Origin: Arion vulgaris
Lineage: Eukaryota > Mollusca > Gastropoda > Stylommatophora > Arionidae
DNA: 64,000 nucleotides
Direction of reading: 5' to 3'
Assembly (NCBI GenBank): GCA_020796225.1
Contig: CM036753.1
Location: 74,405,865-74,469,864, forward strand
Of the stretch, positions 20,855 through 32,084 are shown one piece after another (position 1 is the first letter of the stretch; every line of letters begins with the position of its first letter). The notes under the pieces were generated by a model that had not been told where the DNA came from, made no database searches, and saw only the letters and a list, made by a program, of their open reading frames with translations. The translations under genes were made by a program, and so were the position numbers.

Positions 20855-21115
20855 CTCCGTGTGTGCCGGGGCCCGCAAGGGAAGTACGACTGCGACCTAC
20901 AAGGCATGTCGTAAGCGGCGACTGATGTAGTCCCTATGGAAGCTACCTAGTAAATAAAGGCATCGCAGAAATCGCATGTGCTGGCCTACTTGTATGCGCT
21001 TAACTCTCACAACGTACTCGTACAATCGCTTTTAGGCTCAGATCACATACAAATCACAAAGAGTGGTTAACAAGTGGTCAATATGGAGTGCTCGAAGTAG
21101 AAGAAAAAGAAATGT
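20855..21115 (+). mobile_element. SINE SB
   Basis: Starts CGTGTGTGCCGGGGCCCGCAAGG, then core GGCATGTCGTAAGCGGCGACTG, GCTCAGATCACATACAAATC, GGTCAATATGGAGTGCTCG and an (A/G)-rich tail GAAGTAGAAGAAAAAGAA. Confidence 0.8.
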
Positions 21116-21175
21116 GTGGAGTGTGAATGACATGGCAATTGTATTCAACTTAATCTTATTGAATTTCAACTGTCG

Positions 21176-21620
21176 TTAGCTCTCGTACATGCTCAACTTT
21201 TAGCTCTCGTACATGCTCAACTTTTAGTTCTCGTACATGCTCAACTTTTAGTTCTCGTACATGCTCAACTTTTAGCTCTCGAACATGCTCAACATTTAGC
21301 TCTCGTACATGCTCAACTTTTAGCTCTAGTACATGCTCAACTTTTAGCTCTAGTACATGATAAACTTTTAGCTCTCGTACATGCTCAACTTTTAGCTCTC
21401 GTACATGCTCAACTTTTAGCTCTCGTACATGCTCAACTTTACCTTAAGCTACTTTAGCTACATGCTCAACATTTAGCTCTCATACATGCTCAACATTTAG
21501 CCGCTCTCCTTAGCTCGACTCAACTTTTAGCTCTCGTACATGCTCAACTTTTAGCTCTCGTACACACTCAACTTTTAGCTCTCGTACATGCTCAACTTTT
21601 AGCTCTCGTACATGATAAAC
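21176..21620. repeat. 24-bp minisatellite, about 18 units
   Basis: Unit AGCTCTCGTACATGCTCAAC, then TTTT, with a disturbed zone at about 21440-21520. Confidence 0.95.
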
Positions 21621-21799
21621 TTGAACACAGAACGTGTGTTTTACTGTCGGTCTTCAGTTGGACTATACATTATATTTCATATACACTAAGATTAGGAATT
21701 ACACTGCAGGTAAATAGACTAAACGCTCCACAGAGTTACAGGAACACTTTTCTAGAGTGAGACCAGAACCGGGCCCTAAAGATATACCGACATTTTATA

Positions 21800-22315
21800 C
21801 TTCTTCTTTTCTCGTCACATCGCTACCGGTTTTCTGTTTTTGTCTTGCGCTGTTCTGGTGGCTTGGGTGATTGTTATTTTGCTCTTTGACAGGATTCTGC
21901 TATGTCACCTAACCATCATTTTCGTGGTCTTCCTCTCGCCTTCTTTCCTGATGTTCTGTTGTAGAAGACTTTGTATACTGTGGGGCTTGGATGTATTCTT
22001 ATTAAGTGACCAAACCACTTCATTCTTTGTTTCTCAATGTAATTCAAGCTAGGTTCTGTGATAACTTTCTTTCTTATGCTGATGTTGATGACTCTATCTT
22101 TTCTGGTATTGGTGGTAACTTTTAGCAGGCATCGCATTTCACATGTAGGTATTTTTTGTGATTGCGCTTTGCACATTGTCCTTGTTTGGCTCTCTGGTAA
22201 CACAAAGTAGGTTATGAAAATGCTGTTGATCATCTGTTGCTTATCTGTCAGTGCAATTTTTGAGTATCTTAACAATGGGGTCGCTGGTAGGTTACAACAT
22301 TTGCTTTAAGTACCT
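21800..22315 (-). mobile_element. LINE-K fragment, RT C-terminal region
   Basis: The minus strand encodes KIALTDKQQMINSIFITYF, then IPTCEMRCLLKV...TRKDRV...YIEKQRMKWFGHLIR...GKKARGRPRK. It is the same region as at 3904 and 63500. The frame stays open for 119 aa (21916-22275), flanked by decayed parts on both sides. Confidence 0.75.
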
Positions 22316-22327
22316 CTTATACAGTGT

Positions 22328-22390
22328 TATGATAATTTTATCTTCGTGAACAACCACGTTGTTCGGTGGCGAAGATAATTTTAATTTTCA
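22328..22390. repeat. imperfect hairpin
   Basis: AATTTTATCTTCGTGAACAA and GTTGTTCGGTGGCGAAGATA can pair as imperfect inverted arms. No function can be assigned. Confidence 0.5.
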
Positions 22391-22487
22391 CAAAATTATT
22401 GAATACAAAATGTCAACTCCTTAAGTCTCTGAATCTAATGAATGTAAATTAATTCTGTTTTTGCTGTAAGGTGAACAGTTGTGATAT

Positions 22488-22612
22488 CTAAAATATTACA
22501 CTAGATTTGTAGGATATATTAAATATTACTAGATTTGTAATATAAAATTTTTACACTAATTTGTAGGATATATTAAATATACCCTAGATTTGTAGGATAT
22601 ATTAATTACAAA
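22488..22612. repeat. ~37-bp tandem repeat, 3-4 units
   Basis: Units contain ACTAGATTTGTAGGATATAT, then TAAATAT. Confidence 0.85.
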
Positions 22613-23390
22613 AATACATTTTGTTAAATAACCAAAAAACCTTTTTTAGACCTAATTTTGGATTATGTTTAATTTATTTAGCGTTATGTTATGTTATGTT
22701 ATGAGATCAACGTCATTGACATTGAGCATTCCCATGCATCCTACTTTCATCTGTATCACTGACAACATTCATGCAATATTGCATAGTGTATTTAATCTCT
22801 TCATTTAGTAAAGTAATTAACTCTTTTGAAATTTACATTCACTGCCTTATTTTATTGTACGTTTCTTGAGCATGAATTACTCTTATTTCTATCATTTTAT
22901 TGTTACGTTTTCCATGTTGTTTTCCTTTAATTAAAAGTATTCGTCACAACTAGTACTAAAACATGTATATGCTCTTAATCTGTTTATTTCAATAGTAATT
23001 TGTTTCCTACAGATTTCATTAAGAACAATTGTTGTTATTTTTACGACGTAGATTAGTAGCTGCATCTCTTTTATTCAATCTTCTGGAATGTGAACAAATA
23101 TAAAAAACGCCAAATTGTAAATTATGTCATAAAGCGCTTATGGGGGCAGCGAAAACAAAGTTGATAACGCGCTGAGTTAGCGTTTATCTGTCGTAGAAAT
23201 GTTGATGTTCGAGGTCGACTTGAACCAAACATTCTCGATGCGCATACAGTACTTCGTTGAACAATAGCAAACCCTTATTGTCTACTTTAAGTACCACTGA
23301 GTGTGCTGTAAAACTCGCTTGAGTGGCTAGGAATCTTGTAAACAAACCAGATTTGCAATATTTTTCGCCATGGCTACGTTTGATCTCATA
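22613..23390. other. no gene seen
   Basis: AT-rich DNA with a short TTATG run at 22684-22706. No long frame. Confidence 0.45.
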
Positions 23391-23398
23391 GAGGACAC

Positions 23399-23561
23399 CA
23401 GTGGCGGTTCGTCGTTAAGGGCCAGTGGGGCCGGACCCACCAAAAATAATGTATAACGTGTATTTATTCATTTATACATTAAAATATTGCAGCCCAAAAC
23501 CATGATTTATCCGGAAAAAATGTCTGGCCCCACTAACAAAAAAGATCAGGAGCCGCCACTG
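23399..23561. mobile_element. hM MITE (hAT-like), exact 8-bp target duplication
   Basis: Ends CAGTGGCGGTTCGTC and GAGCCGCCACTG. GAGGACAC occurs at 23391-23398 and 23562-23569. The interior (GGGCCAGTGGGGCCGGACCC, ACCAAAAATAATG, CATGATTTATCCGG, GTCTGGCCCCAC) matches the 20150 copy closely. At 163 bp and with no frame it is clearly non-autonomous. Confidence 0.95.
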
Positions 23562-23569
23562 GAGGACAC

Positions 23570-24316
23570 AAGAACAACAAATGTGCAGATTACACATAAT
23601 TCACAAAATGATATTTGAATTGCTGTCCGGTTGTTTCTCAGAATAGTGAAGAATCAATCGTTGCTACGTACTCTCCGAAGACGGAACTAAAACTAGCTAC
23701 AATTTGTCTCTAGTTCACAAACCTGAATGTACGCCTAGAACAGTAACAGTAAAAATGTATAACGTATTAACTCGTCTTTAGCCCACATAGAAGAGATAAT
23801 GACAGACGTGTTAACGCGTTTTAACAGTGAATGGGGGAAACGTCTTTACACGTCATTGCAGCTAAAGTATACACGACATTAGAGCTGGAGTATGTGGTCA
23901 ACGTTTTCTGGTGCACTGTCACATATCCACATCGCTGAATATCCAATGTAGAGTGTCATGTGCATGTGTTGACACAGTCTACATTAGTCTGCAAGTAGTA
24001 TGTAGATGCTACATTGACCCTCTCTTGATATTAACTAGACTGAGTCTTGAAGGATGTGACCTGGGTTGGATTAATAATAAAATCGAACTCAGAACAGGAG
24101 AAATATTACATAAACTGTTGTTTCTAGTTAGTCATGTTTTAACTCTCAGTTTACGCACAATAAAGCAACTTTTCAAGTCCCGGTTTTAGGAATACAATTT
24201 TTCAATGAAACACCCACTTACTATTTGACATATCAGACGGTACAGTTACCAGGTATACTTCATAAAGTCAGCTGCTGTATTCTACAAATGGATATACACA
24301 AATAGCATAAATTTAA
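23570..24316. other. no gene seen
   Basis: A 92-aa frame at 23911-24189 has no recognisable domain. Confidence 0.4.
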
Positions 24317-24327
24317 CCATGTTAAAA

Positions 24328-24548
24328 GGGTTCGATTCCGCCCTTCTGCCCAGCGTGTTCGTAGATCGTTGGACTACGAGTGACTATCCCTCTGTGTGTG
24401 CGGGTTCAATTCCGCGAGATGGCAGAAAAAGCCACAGATTCCCAGATTTACGGTGTTCGTGGCACCGAACCGAAGGGTTACGATGTCCATGTCACCAAGC
24501 CGAAGAGCTGAAAAGCTCAAGTGCTTCTGGATCGGAAAAACAAAAAAC
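24328..24548 (+). mobile_element. SINE SE with 11-bp target duplication, dimer-like head
   Basis: CCATGTTAAAA flanks it at 24317-24327 and 24549-24559. It begins directly with a B-box-like GGGTTCGATTCCGCC, followed by a second tRNA-like unit: A-box-like GTTCGTAGATCGTTGGACTA and B box GCGGGTTCAATTCCGC. The body holds two CACCGAACCGAAGGG/CACCAAGCCGAAGAG half-repeats. The tail is AAAAACAAAAAAC. Confidence 0.8.
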
Positions 24549-24889
24549 CCATGTTAAAAAAATGTTAAAATAACATTTAGGCACTTAGTGTTTTGTTGCA
24601 AAATTGTTACTGCGTAAATGGTTTATCATGTGGCTTATAGTATTCTAAGAGTTAATTAAAGATCAAACTTGTTGTAATTAGAAGAATCAACTTATTTATT
24701 TTATATAGATACACAGAAGCGTATAAAAGGTTGTAGAACACGACAAATAGAAACTTTCAGCTGTTCAATAATATAATACGGGTTGAGTAACATTTCTAAA
24801 CGATCAGTCGTTGTTTTTATCACTAAAGTTGAACTCGTGATGTTGAGATTATAAGTGCTGAACGTGTGTGTGCTTTAATCATTGCGGTC

Positions 24890-25145
24890 CAAAACATGGG
24901 ACACAACTCACAAATGAGAAGCTCATGGATGTTCTAATCTTGAAGTTTGAAAACATGGGACACACCTCACGAACGATGAGCTCATGGATGTTCTAATCTT
25001 GGAGACTAAATACATGTAGCTCAGCTTACAACCGATGAGCTCATGAATGTTCTAATCTTGGAGACTGAAAACATATGACTCAGCTCACGAACGATAAGCT
25101 GATGGGTGTTCTAATTATGGAGACTGAACACATGTCACTCGACCC
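24890..25145. repeat. ~62-bp tandem repeat, 4 units
   Basis: Units contain AACATGGGACACAACTCAC, GATGAGCTCATGGATGTTCT and AATCTTGGAGACTG. Degenerate continuations run to 25395 and again after the LINE at 28686-28800 (TACTCATGGGATG, AAGATGAGCTCAG), so LINE-R probably landed in this repetitive stretch. Confidence 0.8.
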
Positions 25146-25151
25146 ACCATA

Positions 25152-25188
25152 GACTTCATTGTCTTATCGGTGTTGAGACAATGAAGTC
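25152..25188. repeat. perfect 13-bp hairpin
   Basis: GACTTCATTGTCT (25152-25164) and AGACAATGAAGTC (25176-25188) are exact reverse complements around an 11-base loop. There is no T-run that would suggest a terminator in a bacterial sense. Confidence 0.85.
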
Positions 25189-25395
25189 AGAGTTCACGGA
25201 ACTTGAGCTAGATAGGGGGGTGGTGTTGAAGTGTGCTTTGATCATGGAGGCATATTTCATGATGGTAAAATACATATATAATTAGCTGTAATGTGATGAA
25301 ATGTGGAGGAAGAGCTCATGTAACATGACCACATGAATTATGGTTGAGTTCATGGGAGCTAAACTGATGAGAGTAAACATCATGAGAACCTATAT

Positions 25396-26196
25396 ATGGC
25401 CCTTTTCATCTTTACAGACGGTCAATAGGCAAGTGTTTTACTGTGACAACTTCTGAGTTTTCGCTTTTCTCTCTTGTTGTTCAGCTCGTACATAAGTCTC
25501 TTCTCAAAAGACTCTGCGCCCTTCCGTAATTTGGCTTTCCACACAACTCTGTCATCAGCTAGTCCCTCCCATGTGCTGGGATCTATAGAAAAGTTTTCAT
25601 TGAGGTTTTGCAGACATCTTTATATCTGAGCAGTGGTCTGCCCTGGTGCCTCTTCCTCCGAAAGTTCACAGAACAACATTTGTTTTGGTATGCGATAAGT
25701 TTCCATTCTTCTCACATGTCCCAACCATCTTAGTCGTCTACTGCTGAGCATGCCCATGATGGAAGGCAGATTTGCACGTTGTAGTACTTCAGAGTTGGTT
25801 ATCTTGTCGTACCACCTGATGTTCATAATCTTGGGAGACATCGAAGGTGAAAGATGTTAAGTCTCCTCTCGTGTCTTGAGTAGGCTGTCCATGTTTCTGA
25901 GCCATATAGTAAAGAACTAATTACACAGGCTCGATATATTTGAGTCTTCGTCTGCAATGTCAATTTTTGTGTTGTCCCACGCTCGCTTTGATAGTATGCC
26001 GAATGTAGTAGCGCACTCCTATACGAGCGTTGATTTCTTCGTCAAGAGAAAGGCTGGCAGTGACCGTGGACCCAAGATAGTAGAATTTTTGCACTGGTGT
26101 TAGATGGTTGCCATTTAAAGTGATATTTGATGTCTTACCTCCTGACATAATACAACTGTTTTGGAGACACTTATTGTCAGAGAAAAGAGGTCGCAT
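25396..26196 (-). pseudogene. LINE-R thumb and C-terminal region, 3' end
   Basis: KFYYLGSTVT, then YGSETW, SPKIMNIRWYDKITNSEV, LSSRRLRWLGHVRRMETYRI and STWEGLADDRVVWKAKL follow in broken frames, ending at KMKRAI and GGCCAT. The same segment lies on the plus strand at 53087-53637 with high similarity. Confidence 0.85.
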
Positions 26197-26800
26197 GCCT
26201 TTGACAAATTATTAATTAGACATTGCAGTGTAGTCTCAATGTGAGCGACTAAGGCAGAATCGTCAGTGAAAAGGAGGTCCTTGAGATGTATTTCCGTCGT
26301 TTTTGTCTTGGCTCTTAAGCGAGCCAAGTTAAACAGTGAACCATCAGATCTAGTGCGGATGAAAACATCACCATCAGCGTCCCCTAAGGCGTGGTTCAAA
26401 GGACTGCGAAGAAGATACCAAAGAGAGTGGGGGCAAGGACACAGCCCTGCTTGACTCCACTCTTAACCTCAAAACTATCAGATGTGCTGCCATCGAACTG
26501 TATGCTGGCTTTCATGCCCTCATGGAAGGAAACAATTAATTGGAGCAACTTTGGGGACAACCAATATACTTCAATATTTTATAAAGACTTGGCCTGCTGA
26601 CTGTGTCAAATGCCTAAGTCAGATCCACAAAAGCAATACATAGAGGCTTGCTCTGCTCTCTGCACTTCTCTTGTAGCTGTCGAAGGGTAAATATCATGTC
26701 AGTTTTGACCGTCTAGTTCTGAATCCACATTGTGACTCTGGAAGAACACGCTCCGCCAGTTTCTGTAGTCGTTTTGAAAGGACTAGTGCAAAAGCTTTGC
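26115..26800 (-). pseudogene. LINE-R reverse transcriptase palm with FTDD box
   Basis: Reading across frames on the minus strand: RLQKLAERVLPESQCGFRT, a decayed motif A with PLCIAFVDL, SGVKQGCVLAPTLFGIFF (motif B), and LKDLLFTDDSALVAH (motif C) near 26255-26275. Both catalytic Asp of motif C are present (FTDD in place of the usual FADD). Stops in the motif A part near 26590-26700 inactivate it. Confidence 0.85.
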
Positions 26801-26809
26801 CTGTTACGC

Positions 26810-27343
26810 TTAGAAGGGAGATGCCTCTGTAGTTGTTACAATCCCCTTATCCCCTTTGTTTTTATAGAGTGTCACTATCTTTGCATCCCTCATGTCCTGA
26901 GGAAGTGTTCCCTCTCTCCAGCACTGAATAAGGAGATTGTAGAGGTGGGGCAGCAGGACATCCCTATTGTATTTGAGGATTTCTGCAGGAATGTTGTCTA
27001 GTCCTGATGCCTTGCCATTTGAAAGTTTGTTGATTGCTTCGGAAAGTTCCTGCTCCGTGGGTTCGGTATCCAGCTCGGTTTGGTCATGATGTTTCGGTAT
27101 GATCTGATCGAGGACTGGGTGTGCTGGTTTCTCCACAGAGTAAAGATTGGAATAGTGTTCCACCCATCTTTCGAGCTGTTTGGTCATATCTGTTATTGGC
27201 TCACCTGTTTCGATCTTAGTGGTGCAATTTTTGTTATGTTTGGTCCCAGAGCTACTCTGATATTTTCGTACATTCCTTGGTGTTGCCCATATCTGCAGCA
27301 TTTTGTATCGCAGAACATAGATTTGACCAGTATTCATTTGCAC
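26810..27343 (-). pseudogene. LINE-R N-terminal reverse transcriptase region
   Basis: The frame is 177 residues. ERWVEHYSNLYS, then EQELSEAINKLSNGKASGLD, NIPAEILKY and LPQDMRDAKIVTLYKNKGDK are the conserved RT motifs 0-1 of non-LTR elements, including the KASGLDNIPAE signature. After a frameshift near 26840 the sequence goes on as NYRGISLLSVTGKAFA, RT motif 2. Confidence 0.88.
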
Positions 27344-27356
27344 ACCTCCTTGACTC

Positions 27357-27908
27357 TCATTGCAATACTGATTTTGTGTGCCGAAGATGGTCCTTTGAAC
27401 TTTGCGAGGGTTTATTTTTGTAATTTATTAGAGCTCTTTTCTTTTTCTCAAGTAGAGGGCTTAGGGTTGTTTCATTTTGTTCTACCCAGTCTTTGTTGGA
27501 GAATTTCTTGGTGCCAAATGAGTCAATGGCACAGTCATATATGTTAGATTTTAGAATGTTCCACTTTTCGTCTACGCTACATTCTCCCATTTCATTCTCA
27601 CACAGAGCAGTAAACGCCTTTCTGAAAGTCTCCTTATTCTCTGTCATCCCCATTTTGGTAACGCTGACTTTGGGTTTGGGTGGTCTTCTTGTTGAATAGG
27701 TTTTCCTTGGAAGTATTTTGACTTTGCTGATAACTAGTGCATGATCTGTATCACAGTCCGCGCTGTGGAAAGTACGTGTGATTTTCACTGTGTTGAGGTG
27801 TTGTCTGCGTGTGAGTACAAAATCAAGCTGGTACCAGTGACCTGATCTTGGGTGGCACCATGACACACTGTGTCTGTGTTTGACAGAAAAAACGTATTTG
27901 TCACACAC
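27357..27908 (-). pseudogene. LINE-R end of endonuclease and linker to RT
   Basis: The frame is 183 residues. It starts in the endonuclease with HPRSGHWYQLDFVLTRRQHL and ADCDTDHALVISKV, which holds the terminal Asp-His pair. A Lys-rich linker follows (KTYSTRRPPKPKV, LLEKKKRALINYKN). It overlaps the preceding frame by about 120 bp; the true protein would be one chain joined by frameshift repair. It breaks before the RT region. Confidence 0.8.
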
Positions 27909-28621
27909 ATGTTGTTTTGGGAGCAGAATTCAAGCAGTCTTTGACCATTTTCGTTGATATTTCCAATGCCATGATGACCCAGGCATACTGGCCATGACTG
28001 GTGATCAGATCCTATGCGTGCATTTAAGTCGCCCAATATAAACAGTTGCTCATCTACTGGAAATGAATTAACGACATTCTGTATTGAGTCATAAAACTTG
28101 TCTTTATCTTCTGCAGATGCTACTAGGGTTGGTGCGTAGACACACATGAGTCCACTTTTTACATTGAGTCGTAGTGATATTACTCGTTCTGATGCAGCTA
28201 CTGGTGTATGAATAGCTTTCACAAGTCTATTGTGCACGGCAAAGCCGACTCCATACAGTCTAGGTTGATTGGTGCTTAGGCCCTGCCAGAAGAATGTGTA
28301 ATTCTTTTCTTTTACTGAACCACAGTCTGGAAGCCTGGTTTCCTGTAGCGCGACTATGTCTACCTGCAGTCTCTCAAGTTCTCTGTCTATGACAGCTGTT
28401 TTCCTGATGTCTTTTGTTTTCGTCGGGTCTAGGTTGACAAGTCCGGGACACATGGTCCTTACGTTCCATGTGCCATATCTAAGAGGTTTATTTGTCTTGT
28501 GTCTCTGTAACTGTTGCTTTCCGTGTTGTGCTCGAGCCGAAAGAAAAGATGAAGTGTCGTCTCTCTTTGTGCCTAGCCTGGGCAGCTGATATGGAGAATG
28601 TGCCTTGCTCATTTTGCACAA
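27785..28621 (-). pseudogene. LINE-R endonuclease domain (APE type)
   Basis: The frame is 278 residues. The APE motifs appear in order: GTWNVRT (Asn53), ALQETRL (Glu94), CVYAPT (Tyr162) and LGDLNARIGSD (Asp198, Asn200). These residues bind the metal and cut the target in AP-endonuclease-type LINE proteins. A frameshift near 27890 moves the end of the domain into the next frame, where SGHWYQLDFVL and CDTDHALV (usually SDH) complete it. Database hits to 'craniofacial development protein 2' would reflect this LINE domain and not a host gene. Confidence 0.88.
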
Positions 28622-28699
28622 ACCCCCTCTCTACCCTACTGTTTTTCCAAAGGAAAGACAAAGTCTATACGTTTGGAATCCAGCAATGAGAACCTATAT

Positions 28700-29578
28700 C
28701 ATTCGAAATATCGTGGTTGCTGTGATCATTGAAACAGTACTCATGGGATGTGTTTAACTTTGGAAAAGATGAGCTCAGAAGAACTGGTGTCATTGTTTGA
28801 CAAGGTCTGGTATGTAAAGTATAATTCATTATTATAAATATTTAACATTTGCACTCAAAAATGTATTTTACCTCCAGATCAATTTACTTTGCAAGTTATA
28901 CAAAATTAACCAGCATACCGGCTTTAAAACTATTAAAGTCATATTAAAAATACATTGAGCCACTATATTGGCTAAGGACTGTGAAAGGTTACTGATACCA
29001 TCGTTCTGTGTTGTTGTCTATTTGACAAGAGTTCATGGAAACTAGCTGTAATTGAACGATCTTGGATTTCCCAAATAACAACATTTTTACTATTGTAATC
29101 CTTGGGGACATAGCGAATTCAGAAAACCATTGACTTTTCCTTCTTTTATTTCTCTAATTCTGTTTTGTCTCACAGTGTCAGGCAAATCGTTGACACTGAC
29201 TAATAAATTCTAGCAGTAAGTCAATGTCGTAAATAGACAATATCCTGATTCTCAATTCGAATTTTGTGTTCTCCTATTTCTTTCATTTTAAATTATTTGA
29301 CAGGCTAGGTTTAACTTATTTTTGGAGAACAACACAGTGGGCGGTATTTATTTATTTCACAATATAACGTTTTATTTGTATCCTGTAATTTGCCTATCTG
29401 TTTAGTTGATCCAGTCTCATTTCACTTGTCTAGTTTTACTAATTCTTGTGAATAAAAATGTTGGTACACTTACGAATTATGGTTTTGTTAGTAAAACAAC
29501 AACACAGTGTTATGATATGACATAGTTGTTTTTAGAAAAGTCATAGAAGCAAGTATTATGTAAAAAAGCATAGACTTT
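28700..29578. other. no gene seen
   Basis: AT-rich DNA without long frames. The first 100 bp resemble degenerate units of the 24.9-kb repeat. Confidence 0.45.
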
Positions 29579-29589
29579 ATGTAAAGAAC

Positions 29590-29843
29590 TTCTTCTTCGA
29601 GCGCTCCATATCGACACCTTGTCAGTCAATTTGTGTGATGTCTATGTGATCTGAGCCTAAAAGCGATTGTACGTTGTGCAAGTTATGCACCTACAAGTAG
29701 GCCTGCGCATCCGATTTCTGCACTGCTTTTTATTTACTAGGGTAGCATCCCTAGGGCCTACATCAGTCACCTCTTACATCATGCATTGTAGGTCGCAGTG
29801 ATACTATTCTTTCTTCCTTGCGGGTCCCGGTACCACACGGGCA
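29590..29843 (-). mobile_element. SINE SB with target duplication
   Basis: ATGTAAAGAAC (29579-29589) and ATGTAAACAAC (29844-29854) form an 11-bp duplication with one mismatch. The full body is present: GCTCCATATCGACACCTTG, CTGAGCCTAAAAGCGATTGT, CATCAGTCACCTCTTACATC and GTCCCGGTACCACACGGGCA. The minus-strand start TGCCCGTGTGGTACCGGGAC defines the 5' end of the family. Confidence 0.88.
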
Positions 29844-29879
29844 ATGTAAACAACTAAAACGAAAGTGAAGAAAAGTATC

Positions 29880-31045
29880 CATAACAAAGTCAAATTTTAT
29901 TGACGTCTTAAGTACGTACATACACAATTGACGTCTTAAGTACGTATTATGTACATACACAATTGACGTCTTAAGTACGTACATACACAATTGACGTCTT
30001 AAGTATGTACATACACAATTGACGTCTTAAGTACGTACATACACAATTGACGTCTTAAGTACGTACATACACAATTGACGTCTTAAGTACGTATTATGTT
30101 CATACACAATTGACGTCTTGAGTAGTATTATGTACATACACAATTGACGTCTTGAGTACGTATTATGTACATACACAATTGACGTCTTGAGTACGTATTA
30201 TGTACATACACAATTGACATCTTAAGTACGTATTATGTACATACACAATTGACGTCTTAAGTACGTATCATACACAATTGACGTCTTAAGTATGTACATA
30301 CACAATTGACGTCTTAAGTACGTACATACACAATTGACGTCTTAAGTACGTACATACACAATTGACGTCTTAAGTACGTATTATGTACATACACAATTGA
30401 CGTCTTAAGTACGTACATACACAATTGACGTCTTAAGTATGTACATACACAATTGACGTCTTAAGTACGTACATACACAATTGACGTCTTAAGTACGTAT
30501 ATGTACATAAAAATTGACGTCTTAAGTACGTATTATGTACATACACAATTGACGTCTTAAGTACGTATTATGTACATACACAATTGACGTCTTAAGTACG
30601 TATTATGTACATACACAATTGACGTCTTGAGTACGTATTATGTACATACACAATTGACGTCTTAAGTACGTATTATGTACATACACAATTGACGTCTTAA
30701 GTACGTATTATGTACATACACAATTGACGTCTTAGTACGTATATGCATACACAATTGACGTCTTAGTACGTTATGTACATACACAATTGACGTCTTAAGT
30801 ACGCTAATATGCTATCATACACAATTGACGTCTTAAGTACGTATTATGTACATACACAATTGACGTCTTGAGTACGTATTATGTACATACACAATTGACG
30901 TCTTAAGTACGTATTATGTACATACACAATTGACGTCTACCAATTGACGTTAGTAAAGTACATACACAATTGACGTCTTAAGTACGTATTATGTACATAC
31001 ACAATTGACGTCTTAAGTACGTATTATGTACATACACAATTGAGA
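29880..31045. repeat. 28/35-bp minisatellite built of palindromic words
   Basis: The short unit is ACAATTGACGTCTTAAGTAC, then GTACATAC (28 bp). The long unit adds 7 bp (GTATTATGTACATAC). I estimate 35-40 units. Consecutive overlapping six-base palindromes CAATTG, GACGTC, CTTAAG and TACGTA make up most of each unit. The two length forms occur in clusters. Confidence 0.95.
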
Positions 31046-31159
31046 TTTTTTAGACAATTTTCACTTCCTTTTCGTTTTCGTCTGCTACTGCATGAAATCT
31101 GAAGTCGTCACTATCATCATGTTCAGAGAAAGGGATGGTCAACCGAATACTGCTAGTAT

Positions 31160-31440
31160 TTCTGACTATCTTGTCGGAGTTGTATGAAGCATTGTATGAA
31201 GCATGTTATGGGACGTTGTATGGATGATTCCATGGCGTGTTGTGTGGTGCATTTCGTGAAGCATGTTATGGGACGTTGTATGGATGATTCCATGGTACGT
31301 TGTGTGGTGCATTTCGTGAAGCATGTTATGGACGTTGTATGATGATTCGCATGGATATCGTTGTGGTGCATTTCGTGAAGCATGTTATGGGACGTTGTAT
31401 GAATGATTCCATGGCGTGCTGTGTGGGGCATTTCGTAAGA
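31160..31440. repeat. 60-bp minisatellite, about 4 units
   Basis: Unit GCATGTTATGGGACGTTGTA, TGGATGATTCCATGGCGTGT, TGTGTGGTGCATTTCGTGAA. The 92-aa minus frame with repeated CFTKCTTQ comes from it. Confidence 0.93.
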
Positions 31441-31544
31441 TTATGACGTTGATGATCATAGTGTGGTGTGGTATTCGTAGTTTAATTACATCATGATATA
31501 TTGAGGAAAATTGTAGACAATGTTGAAGTAATTTATGAACATTA

Positions 31545-31775
31545 TGAAGATTGTATGAAGATTGTATGAAGTATTGTATGAACATTATGAAGTATTGTAT
31601 GAAGATTATAATGAAGTATTGTATGAACGATTATATGAAGTATTGTATGAACGATATATAGTATTGTATGAACGATTATATAAGCATTGAATGAACGATT
31701 ATATGAAGTATTGTATGAACGAATTATATTTTATACGAAGTATTGTATGAGGCATTGTGTGAATGATTGTATGCG
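31545..31775. repeat. ~24-bp minisatellite, about 9 units
   Basis: Units GAAGTATTGTATGAACGATT, then ATAT, with length variation. The word TGTATGA also marks the preceding array, so the two may be related. Confidence 0.85.
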
Positions 31776-32084
31776 TTGAAAGACAGGATCAGACGCTGTT
31801 TAAAGCAGTTCTCATGCAGTTAAATGTTGATCATTCGGAGGGTCTGATTTCTTATCTTTCTGATTGTGTTCTTGTACAGTTTATAACCTTTTTTTTAAAC
31901 TGTTCATAGTTGTTTCATGTTGCTTATCAAAACTTTGTTTTAATACAAGAATCTAACCAGACCCATGGATTACCTATTGATTTCAGAATAAATATCATCA
32001 TTATCATCTAGCTTGCCCATGTTAGAACTTAGATCATAAGATAGCAGCTCTAAATTTCTCCATGTCCTGCGTGAATTGCCTAGA
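31776..32084. other. no gene seen
   Basis: Unremarkable AT-rich DNA. Confidence 0.45.

Larger units (their letters stand above)
25396..28685 (-). mobile_element. LINE-R: near-complete RTE-like non-LTR retrotransposon
   Basis: The 14-bp word ATGAGAACCTATAT flanks the element at 25382-25395 and 28686-28699. On the minus strand the order is: short 5' leader (28622-28685), APE-type endonuclease, linker, reverse transcriptase palm with FTDD, the block RRLRWLGHVRR, and a 3' end AGATGAAAAGGGCCAT. Length is about 3.29 kb, in line with single-ORF RTE elements. Several frameshifts and stops break the ORF, so it is dead. Other fragments of the family: 11065, 48444, 53087, 55540. The deletion copy at 55540 has leader sequence extending further 5', so this copy may lack some of the leader. 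Confidence 0.9.

Noticed and set aside
27785..28621. Host 'craniofacial development protein 2'-like gene
   Set aside because: The match would be due to the APE endonuclease of a LINE, and the element ends are defined by a target duplication.
29880..31045. CRISPR-like array
   Set aside because: The variable part between repeats is only a 7-bp length variant, not unique spacers.
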